Shown here: positions 56,600-64,000 of the stretch, piece by piece
Layout: every line of letters starts with the position of its first letter
Position numbering within the stretch: the first letter of the stretch is position 1
DNA from: Teredinibacter turnerae T7901
GTDB taxonomy: Bacteria > Pseudomonadota > Gammaproteobacteria > Pseudomonadales > Cellvibrionaceae
Assembly: GCF_000023025.1 (NCBI RefSeq)
Contig: NC_012997.1
Coordinates: 4,771,125-4,835,124 of the forward strand
Reading direction: 5' to 3'
DNA: 64,000 nucleotides
Program-made: the position numbers and the translations under genes
The notes under the pieces: model-generated
Databases searched by the model: none
What the model was told of the DNA's origin: nothing
Seen by the model: the letters and a program-made list of their open reading frames with translations, nothing else

Positions 56600-57787
56600 T
56601 TAGTTTTTATGCTCATCCCATGTTCCCCACAACGCCAGGCCAAACCCGTCATTTCGGTCCTGCGCTTTATCGCACACAGACGATAACCACCGCGGCACCA
56701 GTTGTGCCGCGTCACCCTGATCGCAGGTAAAAAAGTAAACGCTGCCCGCGGGCACCATTCGGCGCGCAGCCTTGGGGCCCCAGGAATCCCGCTCCAGGCT
56801 CCAGCCAGACAGCGGTTGCCAGCGCTCGCTGCACACTGCCCTCAATGTGAGTTTTAGCCCGCCTTCAATACCCGGAGGACAACCGGTGAACGTGGTTTTA
56901 TCCAGCCAGCCCGGCAACCAACCACCATCAAACAACCCCGGCGTTGCCAGATACAGGCGTATTTTTGTGGCCTTAGCAAGTGCGCTGGCAACGCCCTGCG
57001 GGCACTCCCAAAGATGCTGATCATCAGTGTGCTGCCAGTTGGCGAGTCGCCGGTCGCCGCCCATAGGGTGTACCTGTGCAAGCCCCTCGAGCACCTGCTG
57101 GCACCACCCGCTGTTACCCACCCGACTCACCAGTTGCACTATATCCGCCGTATTCGGCAGGTTTAAATCCAACCCAGCGGTAATAAATAACTTGCCATCA
57201 TCGGCAACCCCCTTCTCATCGCTGAGTGCGGTATGCGTGCGAAAATCTACTGGCGGTGCGGCGAGGTAGCCGGTATCGGCAGAAGTAGGCGTGTTGTCTG
57301 GCGGCGCGGTAAATCCGGAGGCTGATGAACGCGTTAACCAATCGGCCATCCGGGCAGACGACCAAAACTGTGCGATCTCAGCCGGTTTGCCGTCCATATT
57401 CGCGCCGTCGGGCAAGAGTGTAGGCAGCAGATTTGGGCCTGGTAAATCAACCCCCTCACCAGCGCCAAGCGCACCGGGGCGCAACCCGTAACAATGCCGC
57501 TCGGCGCCACTTTCAAATACCCGGGCATCCAGGGGCCGCGGGAAAAACAAGGTGTTATTCAGCAGCGCCAGCGGGCCTGCAATTTCCAGCGCTTTAAGTG
57601 CAGCAACGGTTTCCGTGCTGAAACCGCCAGTGGCTTTTCCCAGCAGGCTGCGCAACGAACCGCTAAATAGCGAGGGATAAAACCACGGCAGCGAACGCAT
57701 TCTGTTGCCCGAGCTGGCGCCGAACGGGCGGCCATCCCGCGCGATTAATGGGTCGCGTGGCGTTAACCTGACAAAATGGTGAGCCAT
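56600..57787 (-). CDS. cmr3: Type III-B RAMP protein Cmr3
   Basis: 395 residues from the ATG at 57787 (GGAGG 9 bases upstream, inside the end of cmr2). Starts HHFVRLTPRDPLIARDGRPF followed by NRMRSLPWFYPSLFSGSLRS, the two-part RAMP start of Cmr3, and ends with KAQDRNDGFGLALWGTW (glycine-rich loop). Cmr3 pairs with Cas10 and holds the 5' handle of the crRNA. Confidence 0.92.
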   Translation of the reverse strand: MAHHFVRLTPRDPLIARDGRPFGASSGNRMRSLPWFYPSLFSGSLRSLLGKATGGFSTETVAALKALEIAGPLALLNNTLFFPRPLDARVFESGAERHCYGLRPGALGAGEGVDLPGPNLLPTLLPDGANMDGKPAEIAQFWSSARMADWLTRSSASGFTAPPDNTPTSADTGYLAAPPVDFRTHTALSDEKGVADDGKLFITAGLDLNLPNTADIVQLVSRVGNSGWCQQVLEGLAQVHPMGGDRRLANWQHTDDQHLWECPQGVASALAKATKIRLYLATPGLFDGGWLPGWLDKTTFTGCPPGIEGGLKLTLRAVCSERWQPLSGWSLERDSWGPKAARRMVPAGSVYFFTCDQGDAAQLVPRWLSSVCDKAQDRNDGFGLALWGTWDEHKN

Positions 57788-57791
57788 GGGG

Positions 57792-59597
57792 TTACACCTC
57801 CGTGTGTGCACTGGGTTCGGGCTGCAATACCTTGGCATCGGCAATTTTCTGCGCGACCAGCATTTCACTCGCCAGCCGCAACACATCATTGGTAGTGCGG
57901 ATACAGGCGGTTTTGGTCACAAGGTCCACCCGCAAAGTTTTCTCCACCTGCTTGCGTTTCAGCAGCAATAAAATATCCGCTTGCAGCGCCTCGGCGCAGC
58001 TTAAAGCCCCGTGCGCCAGCGCCAACTGTTTTAAGTCGTAAGGAAGTTTTGTCGGCAGGAGGTTATTGCGAAAATAGCCCGCCCATTCGTTAAGGCGTTT
58101 ATCCAGCGCGTTGGCGGTGTCCTGCCATGGCTCTCGCACTTTAAGTCCTGGCCCACTGCGCGGATGAACGGAAACAGCGAGACCGTTGCGTGTTTTATCG
58201 GCGCGGTCGCCAGGCGTGGTGTCGCGATCGGTATAGCCGACCTTGGCAAACTTTTCTGCCGCGCGGGCATAATTCAGTAAATCCTCCAGCGGCTCCATGC
58301 AATGCCCAATGGCCACCCCCACAGACAAGGTAAGCGGTGTTGCCAGCCCAACCGGCTCGGTTGCCGCGATAAAGGCGTCGCGCAGCGCTCGCGCGCATGC
58401 CAGCGCTTTATCAACCGGCACCATCGCCAAGACATCGTCACCACCGGCATACACACACACGCCCTGATGTTGGTGAACAAGCGATTCAACTGACAGGGCA
58501 AACCCGGCCAGCGCTTGGGAAAACTCCCGGTGGGTCGCAACACTGTCGATATTGGCAATCGCCTGCCCTAGACGGTCCCCATCGGCGGCAATCAACGCTA
58601 AATAGGGGTCTGGCTGGCCGAGGCCACGGTTGTTCGCGGTAATCTTATTTAATAATGCCGCAAGCGCTGCAAAGTCGTCTTTTGATACACCCGCTTCCTT
58701 CGCCATACTCTCGTAGCGGGTGGGGAACACGGCGGTACCATCGAATGGAAAATACGCGTAATGAGGGTGATTGTTAACACTGTTCAGCGCTTCTACTTCA
58801 TGCAACCTGGCACACTCATGGTTTAATGCGGCAAATCGCGAAGGGTCAAGCGCTTCTAACTTTCGCAACCAGGGATCAGCAGCAACGCGCGCCACCGAGG
58901 GGTAGGCCTGGTAACCTTTTGCCGCGCGTTTTACCACGCCGACCACATCCAGTTCCTCCCCATCTGCCAGCGGAAACTGCGGCGAAGGCGCAACATTGTG
59001 CTTAAGCAACGACGATGGATGACGTACCAATACAGACTCCCGCCGCCCATCCAGCGAGGACTTTGGAATGCCCGCAACACCGTTGGCCGCCATAAAATTG
59101 CGACAGGATTTACGGCCATGCAGCAGCAACTGCATCACCCGCGCTCGCGCATCAGCATAACTGCGATCCAGTGGCACCCACGCCGAATAACATTCAATAA
59201 CATCGTCTTTTTGTTGCTGCCACAGAAGCGGATCGACAGATGCGGCTAAATGCTTATCGTCCATCAGTTCCTCGGCATAGCGCCGCCAGCATTGGTACGC
59301 CGCATTCTTCGCTACCCTGGCGACCTCTGCCGGATCGGCATCGCCCGCGAGCCTGGCCAGTATCACATTGGCTACCGCCCCGGCTCTATTCGTTGGCGTG
59401 GAGGTTGCTGGCGGAGCAATAATCGAGGGGTGCGGAAAAATTAATTCCCCCTGCTGCTGGTGTACGCTTAAGGCAGTTGCCTGGCAAATATCGCTCAACA
59501 GTTTAGAGCCCAGCCATAAATCCCGTGTGCGCCGCGCTGCGGCAATAAATTCCTGTACAGGTCCCACTGTTAAAGCGAGTAAAAAACCGTTATCCAT
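57792..59597 (-). CDS. cmr2: Cas10/Cmr2 with intact GGDD cyclase, no HD nuclease domain
   Basis: 601 residues. N-terminus LTVGPVQEFIAAARRTRDLW, palm domains with ALIAADGDRLGQAI (Asp339, Asp341) and VYAGGDDVLAMV (GGDD at 385-388), so cyclic oligoadenylate synthesis is predicted. No HD-type nuclease domain or HD motif precedes it, so DNA cleavage by Cas10 is unlikely; immunity should depend on RNA cleavage plus a cOA-activated effector. It starts 8 bases inside the end of cmr1. No Csm6/Csx1-type gene is seen in the window. Confidence 0.95.
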   Translation of the reverse strand: MDNGFLLALTVGPVQEFIAAARRTRDLWLGSKLLSDICQATALSVHQQQGELIFPHPSIIAPPATSTPTNRAGAVANVILARLAGDADPAEVARVAKNAAYQCWRRYAEELMDDKHLAASVDPLLWQQQKDDVIECYSAWVPLDRSYADARARVMQLLLHGRKSCRNFMAANGVAGIPKSSLDGRRESVLVRHPSSLLKHNVAPSPQFPLADGEELDVVGVVKRAAKGYQAYPSVARVAADPWLRKLEALDPSRFAALNHECARLHEVEALNSVNNHPHYAYFPFDGTAVFPTRYESMAKEAGVSKDDFAALAALLNKITANNRGLGQPDPYLALIAADGDRLGQAIANIDSVATHREFSQALAGFALSVESLVHQHQGVCVYAGGDDVLAMVPVDKALACARALRDAFIAATEPVGLATPLTLSVGVAIGHCMEPLEDLLNYARAAEKFAKVGYTDRDTTPGDRADKTRNGLAVSVHPRSGPGLKVREPWQDTANALDKRLNEWAGYFRNNLLPTKLPYDLKQLALAHGALSCAEALQADILLLLKRKQVEKTLRVDLVTKTACIRTTNDVLRLASEMLVAQKIADAKVLQPEPSAHTEV

Positions 59598-61011
59598 GGT
59601 CGCTACTTTGTAATTTTTTTAAAATTTTTTTGCCTGTGATGAAAGATAAAAATGCCTCGATAGCGCTGCCTCCCGACGCGCTATCCATCGGCGAATCAGG
59701 GTATTGTGTAAAATCAGGGTTCACAATAGCGCGTTTATCCAACGGCGCATCAATGACCTCAGGGTTCTTTTCTTCCGTTTTCCGTAAACCCAGGCCCGAG
59801 GGCAACGCAGTACTCAGGCGCACAATAAAAGGGTAACCCTGCTCACTTCCGCCACCGCTCGGCGGGCACATATTTAACGATTTAGTAATTAACGGGCTGG
59901 CCATTCTTCCCCTGGGCTCGTCATTCACTATTGGGTAAAGCTCGGTTCCGGAAATATCATCATTATTTTGTTTGAACTGGGTAATAATGGGCAGGCCGAA
60001 AGCCGCGCGGGGAAAAGCATTATTTGGGCTGCTCTCGCGATAATATCTGGCTTTCTTAAGAATGGTGCGGATGGCGTTTGCCTCGGGCCACAGGGAATGG
60101 TTGCTGCCGTCCCGCCCGACCATGTCAGCGGACGACTTGCGCCGGTGCTTATTCCCCTTGCCACTTTTTACGAATTCACCCTGGCGAAAAAGCTTTAGCG
60201 GATGAACCGCATTAAGCCACGCAGTGCAATTGTCAGCACCCCGTGCACTATAAAAAAAGTCCTTCAATGTCGGCCAGGGCCGCTCTTGCCCCAATAAAAT
60301 TCCGTAACTATTCAATTTTTCTTCTAGCCACTGGGGTATTTCCGGTGACTGCGGGCTGAACACAGCGCAACTCAACGAGCCAAAACCGCGCCGGGTGCGC
60401 GCGCCCAGCCCACCAAAATTCACCCAGGCCCAGAGTGCCGCTTCCACCTCGTTGCGCAACGAGTTTTCCTCACTGCCGGGTTGCACCGGTGGGGAAAAAC
60501 TCAGGGCTAATTGAAATTCCGCAAAAGGTAAAAACTCGTCGGGGAGCGAATCTTCTTGATCCGATTTACCGATAAAAGGAAAAGCGATATAGCGCGCGGC
60601 ATCGGTATTCGCCTTAAAAGGCTCGGCCCAGTCCGGCGTGCGCCTTCCCTTCTGGTTTTTAATATATTTCAACACCGGCTTTGGCTCGTCACTATTTAAC
60701 AGTCGAACCTGCAACTGCACCCGGCTGGGGGTATCGGTATCGCCCCAGATCGCCGCTTCCCGTTCGCGCAGGCTTGCCAGATTATCGAATTTTGCACCTC
60801 GGGTTGCGCGCCACCAGAAGCGTAAATGCCCGCGAATAGACGTACCGCGTATTAATTGCGAAGGGTCGAGCACGCGAGCTTCAACACCGCCGCCAAACAT
60901 GGGCGTTACAACCTGAATGTTGTAACGCCATTGTGGGTGCGGTGGTGTGTTTTTATCGTCGTGCGAATGGCCAGTTGGCTGTGGCGCAGGTTTGGAAATG
61001 AGCCGGGGCAT
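59590..61011 (-). CDS. cmr1: Type III-B RAMP protein Cmr1
   Basis: 473 residues. NIQVVTPMFGGGVEARVLDP at the N-terminus, IRGTSIRGHLRFWWRATRG (the Cmr1 signature), EVEAALWAWVNFGGLGARTR and RRGFGSLSCAVF, then a C-terminal RAMP half. Cmr1 binds the 3' end of the target or crRNA at the far end of the complex. GAGGA is only 4-5 bases before the ATG. First gene of the cmr1-2-3-4-5-6-membrane protein operon; its promoter must lie in the hairpin-rich 61012-61456. Confidence 0.93.
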   Translation of the reverse strand: MPRLISKPAPQPTGHSHDDKNTPPHPQWRYNIQVVTPMFGGGVEARVLDPSQLIRGTSIRGHLRFWWRATRGAKFDNLASLREREAAIWGDTDTPSRVQLQVRLLNSDEPKPVLKYIKNQKGRRTPDWAEPFKANTDAARYIAFPFIGKSDQEDSLPDEFLPFAEFQLALSFSPPVQPGSEENSLRNEVEAALWAWVNFGGLGARTRRGFGSLSCAVFSPQSPEIPQWLEEKLNSYGILLGQERPWPTLKDFFYSARGADNCTAWLNAVHPLKLFRQGEFVKSGKGNKHRRKSSADMVGRDGSNHSLWPEANAIRTILKKARYYRESSPNNAFPRAAFGLPIITQFKQNNDDISGTELYPIVNDEPRGRMASPLITKSLNMCPPSGGGSEQGYPFIVRLSTALPSGLGLRKTEEKNPEVIDAPLDKRAIVNPDFTQYPDSPMDSASGGSAIEAFLSFITGKKILKKLQSSDHG

Positions 61012-61456
61012 TCAATCCTCCATGAAGCCTTTCCCTGAAGTGTGCCATCATAAAGGAATGGCACGACAACACGTGTAGATTTTTGCGCCATTAAATACCG
61101 TTTCATCCGTTTGTGCATCAATATCAAATGATCCAGAAGTCAGCCCAATAAAACAGACCTGCCTGCCCAAGGTGCTGCGTTATCCGGGTGATTGTTAGAG
61201 CGCACTTATTCAAGTACGGTATTGCGCAAGTTTCGATAGAAAAATTAAAAATCGAAACAAGAAAACCAAGCAAGCAAAACTCCGCAACCTATTAACCCAG
61301 CGATTAAATAGATGATCCTATCTATTCAATCGCGCACCCTTGAAATACTGACGAAAATGTGTGAATTTTCTGATATTTCAAGGGTTTACATTGCCCATCG
61401 GGCAATGGCGGTGCTTCCCTGCCCCGCCTATTAACTTCGCAATTTTCATTGCCAAG
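61012..61456. promoter_or_regulatory. Intergenic region with a cluster of inverted repeats (cas6-RT to cmr1)
   Basis: No gene seen. Five inverted repeats lie within 235 bases: 61231-61237/61251-61257 (TTTCGAT), 61303-61313/61320-61330 (11 bases, one mismatch), 61337-61347/61374-61384 (CCCTTGAAATA, with a nested GAAAAT/ATTTTC), 61389-61396/61400-61407 (CATTGCCC), and 61426-61437/61454-61465 (GCCTATTAACTT, spanning the cas6-RT stop). CCTATTAAC occurs at 61288, in the left arm at 61427 and inverted at 61456. Likely holds the terminator for cas6-RT and the promoter and operators for cmr1. Confidence 0.6.
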
Positions 61457-63493
61457 TTAATAGGCGCTGGGCTCGTCTTCCGGTTTTAATTCCCGCAGTG
61501 GCCGGGCGGATACGCGAGCCAGCCAGGCGGTGCTGTCCACTGCGGGTGTAAATGTGTTTGGTGGCGGGTTGTGTGCCGCATTAGTTAAAAATTCGGCTGT
61601 GGCATTTGCTGGGTAATGTGCATCTGTTTTCCGGGGTATTTGCGCTTCTGCGTTTGCGGGTGTGTTATTCACAAAAACATAACCGGAGAAATTAACCCTG
61701 TGCTCGATGTTTTGTACCCGCGCGGGTTCTCGCCTTTGCACCGTATCATAGGCGAGCGCTGCGGTGTGTTGGGCGTGCTTTTGCGAGCGGCTTAGCACGG
61801 TCACCTCGTGCGATGTGCGCAGCAGGTAAAAACCGGCGGCGGCCATATCGCGGCCGAAATCATCCAGTAATAAATCCGCAAGCAGCGGGCTTAAGGGCGA
61901 CCCCAGTGGCAGGCCAGCGCGTTGACGCTCGCTACCCTCCAGCGCGACGGGGGCGGCGAGCCAGTCGGCAATCAGGTCCAGCAGCGGGTCGTCGTAACAC
62001 AGTGCCCGCAAACGGTCGTAAGCCCGTTGGCGATTTGCGCTTAACAGTAAATCGTCTGGCGTGGCCCTGAATGCCCAGCGGTAGCCTTGTTGCAGCGCCT
62101 GCTGGCGGGCTTTTCTGTCGGCGCTTTTTATCCCGTTTTTCGCGGTTTGTTGCGGGCTCTGGTGCGGCACAGTTTTATGGGCAGGCACCTGCAACGACGC
62201 CACTAGTGATTCCAATAGCTGTTTTACCGCCTGCTGGAGAACGCGGTCCCAAAATGGGGGCACCATCGCAACGCTCTCGCGGCCATCTGCATGCCATGTG
62301 CGCCAGCCCCGCAACGGCGGCACTCTGTATTGCTGGTTGAGCACCACACTGGCGAGGGTGTGCAGATGGTCTTGCACGCGAGCGCGCGGCCACAGCTCCG
62401 GTGGGTAATCGTCGGGTTCACCGGGCACCGACGGCGCGGGTGGGAGCTGGAGCTTGCTCGTGCGCGGCGCGGCAATAGCATTTGCGCCGGAACCCGGTGT
62501 TTTGTTCGCCACCTGGCAGTAGGCATGCCAGAGATTGTCGATGGCCATAGCGCGGGCCAATAAGGGCGCGGCGGCCAAGCTGCGGCGATAAGACACCCCC
62601 GCATCGGCCGTTAATAGTTCGTACCGGCCCCAGCCAAAACTGCGGCGCTGGCCGATGCCCACATATTGCCCCAACACCAGCAGTGGCCACCAGGGCGCCA
62701 GGGCCGCGCTGTTAGGCCAGCCCGCAACACCCAGCATGCCACCCATGACATTGGCTTCGCCATCGGCATGGCGGTATTGCGCATCCACCCAGAACAGATC
62801 GCAGTCGGTAAAGGCAGCCGCGGGCGGCGCGGGGCGGTGTTGAATGGCAATCGCGCGGTTGCGCAACAACTGGGCGAGCGCATCGAACAGGCGGCTCAGC
62901 AGCAGCGGTACACTTAGGTCCGCCGGGGTGCGGCAATAGCGGTGCTCACCGCGGGCATTGCCGCGCTGCGATTTTGCTTTCAACAGCCGCACCGGCGACG
63001 ACCAGTGCCAGGCAAACACCGGTTGCGCTAACCAGGGCGCGGTTTCCTGCAACAACACCTCGTGGGTGTATTCACTCAGCTCGGCAACCTCGGCAATGGG
63101 TTGCCGGTTAAAGCCATCACTAAAGCCTGCCCAACGCCAATTATCGGCAAACGCGCCGCTGCACCTGGCTGCAACTGCCGCCGCAGGTAAATTGCGCAAA
63201 CGGGCCAGCAGGCGCGCTAACAGCACCTCACCACCGGCCAGTGCAACCACGGTAAATCGGTAAAAATCACCTTCGTTATAAAAGAGACGGCCGCTTTCGG
63301 GCGTATCGGCAAGCAGGAACTGATCGAACTGATCCGGGTGGTCCAGTAGATTGCGCAGGAATGCGCTCATGGCGGGCTGATGGAAAAAACTTAACTCGCA
63401 CGCGGTTACACACTGCAAGCAAACCACCACACTGCGCAACGGCAGTAAGTGCTGTAACGGCAGCAGCGAATCGCGCATGCATCTGCTCTCCAT
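61457..63493 (-). CDS. Cas6 fused to a catalytically substituted reverse transcriptase; no Cas1 domain
   Basis: 678 residues (ATG 63493; ATG 63478 also possible). Residues about 20-292 are Cas6: N-terminal strand and helix ELSFFHQPAMSAFLRNLL, and the C-terminal GGMLGVAGW...GIGQRRSFGWGRY glycine loop (279-291). Residues about 378-610 are a group II-intron-like RT: MVPPFWDRVLQQAVKQLLE (RT1), WAFRATPDDLLLS where RADIDDFF is expected (D478T), GLPLGSPLSPLLADLLL (RT4), and LLRTSHEVTVLSRS in place of LVRYADDFVVLCRS (560-563 TSHE for YADD). All three catalytic Asp are gone. Cas6-RT-Cas1 fusions are known; here the protein ends after a short linker with no Cas1. Cas6 would cut the array RNA. 113 bases from the first repeat. 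Confidence 0.85.
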   Translation of the reverse strand: MESRCMRDSLLPLQHLLPLRSVVVCLQCVTACELSFFHQPAMSAFLRNLLDHPDQFDQFLLADTPESGRLFYNEGDFYRFTVVALAGGEVLLARLLARLRNLPAAAVAARCSGAFADNWRWAGFSDGFNRQPIAEVAELSEYTHEVLLQETAPWLAQPVFAWHWSSPVRLLKAKSQRGNARGEHRYCRTPADLSVPLLLSRLFDALAQLLRNRAIAIQHRPAPPAAAFTDCDLFWVDAQYRHADGEANVMGGMLGVAGWPNSAALAPWWPLLVLGQYVGIGQRRSFGWGRYELLTADAGVSYRRSLAAAPLLARAMAIDNLWHAYCQVANKTPGSGANAIAAPRTSKLQLPPAPSVPGEPDDYPPELWPRARVQDHLHTLASVVLNQQYRVPPLRGWRTWHADGRESVAMVPPFWDRVLQQAVKQLLESLVASLQVPAHKTVPHQSPQQTAKNGIKSADRKARQQALQQGYRWAFRATPDDLLLSANRQRAYDRLRALCYDDPLLDLIADWLAAPVALEGSERQRAGLPLGSPLSPLLADLLLDDFGRDMAAAGFYLLRTSHEVTVLSRSQKHAQHTAALAYDTVQRREPARVQNIEHRVNFSGYVFVNNTPANAEAQIPRKTDAHYPANATAEFLTNAAHNPPPNTFTPAVDSTAWLARVSARPLRELKPEDEPSAY

Positions 63494-63606
63494 GTCGAAA
63501 AATATCCTTGGGGTTTAGGGCCACAACCGCACCGGGCCACCGGCCTAAAATTACCAGCCCCACAACCGCAAGGTCAATCAATCATGGCATTCGCTGTCGG
63601 AATCGG

Positions 63607-64000
63607 GTTTTAACAGCCTTAGCGGCTAAGTCTTCAGTGACGCGGATGAACTACCAGCCAGCTGCACTCGATTAACGGTTTCAACAGCCTTAGCGGCTAG
63701 ACCTTCAGCGACGCTACGAGTATTTCAACCGATGCGTGCAAAACTGCAGTTTCAACAGCCTTAGCGGCTAAGCCTTCAGCGACGCAGTAATCATAAACAA
63801 AGCAGTGGCATTGCTGCAGGTTTCAACAGCCTTAGCGGCTAGACCTCCAGCGACGCGCCCCCACTGCGGGAAACTGGACTACACACAGCCGGGTTTCAAC
63901 AGCCTTAGCGGCTAGACCTTCAGTGGCGCGAGAGGTAAAACCGATTTTTTTCTACTTTTTGTAGTTTCAACAGCCTTAGCGGCTAGACCTCCAGCGACGC
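63607..64000 (-). CRISPR. CRISPR array, at least six 37-bp repeats, continues past the window
   Basis: Repeats at 63607-63643, 63678-63714, 63749-63785, 63820-63856, 63893-63929 and 63964-64000; spacers of 34, 34, 34, 36 and 34 bases. On the plus strand repeats begin GTTTCAACAGCCTTAGCGGC and end CAGCGACGC. Read on the minus strand they end in GTTGAAAC, the usual 8-base 5' handle of type III crRNAs, so the array is transcribed leftward with its leader outside the window. The repeat at 63607 is the most diverged, as expected at the leader-distal end. Other repeats also differ at several positions (AGACC/AAGCC, CCTTC/CCTCC, GTGGC/GCGAC). Confidence 0.95.

Noticed and set aside
61012-61456. Possible displaced cas1 or cas2 gene downstream of cas6-RT
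   Set aside because: No frame of useful length and no Cas1/Cas2 motif on either strand.
1-64000. tRNA or rRNA genes
   Set aside because: No cloverleaf-like or rRNA-like segment was noticed while reading, though no covariance search was possible.

Overview
The window looks like a piece of a marine, polysaccharide-degrading gammaproteobacterium of the Cellvibrionaceae type (Teredinibacter/Saccharophagus-like). This is inferred from a GH5 mannanase with three CBM10 modules on long poly-serine linkers, a large GH9 enzyme, an exosortase locus with a VPLPA-type sorting signal, and a glmU...glmR-glmS neighbourhood. There is no 16S gene to confirm it.

From about 0.1 to 25.5 kb there is an exopolysaccharide (EPS) locus, read almost entirely on the minus strand. 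It holds dTDP-rhamnose synthesis (rfbA, rfbC, rfbD, rfbB), the lipid-linked initiating transferase, an exosortase fused to EpsI, the PrsT TPR lipoprotein, a Wzz/GumC-type chain-length protein, five clear glycosyltransferases (one fused to a STAS domain) plus a GT-like protein at the left edge, and a sulfation block (sulfotransferase, cysQ, cysD, cysNC). A VPLPA-CTERM protein, an outer-membrane barrel protein and a short Wza-type export lipoprotein follow. Together they predict a sulfated, rhamnose-containing EPS coupled to exosortase-sorted surface protein. No Wzx or Wzy was seen. From about 25.6 to 47.4 kb is mostly chromosomal housekeeping and carbohydrate use: hemH, an S-formylglutathione hydrolase with its nucleophile changed to Gly, a TraB/GumN protein, an RNA methyltransferase, the divergent GH5 and GH9 genes around a LacI-type palindrome, glmU, a copper-type TonB receptor, an SQR-like flavoprotein, a PAS-GGDEF cyclase, a DeoR-type regulator and glmS.

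Directly after glmS, at the place where Tn7-like elements insert, a defence island starts and runs off the right edge. It contains a wrecked type ISP restriction-modification gene, an AAA ATPase plus subtilase pair (IetAS type), an XRE regulator, an AbiE system with an intact antitoxin and a deleted toxin, and a complete type III-B (Cmr) CRISPR effector operon. Array, cas6-RT, cmr1-6 and a final small membrane protein all point the same way (minus strand). Cas10 keeps its GGDD cyclase motif. The repeat-processing Cas6 is fused to a reverse transcriptase in which all three catalytic aspartates are replaced, and no Cas1 or Cas2 is present in the window. The last gene of the operon encodes one N-terminal membrane helix followed by a Rossmann-like cytosolic domain, so it is a candidate membrane effector for cyclic oligoadenylate signalling. 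The dead-RT Cas6 fusion and this putative effector are the most novel items in the window.
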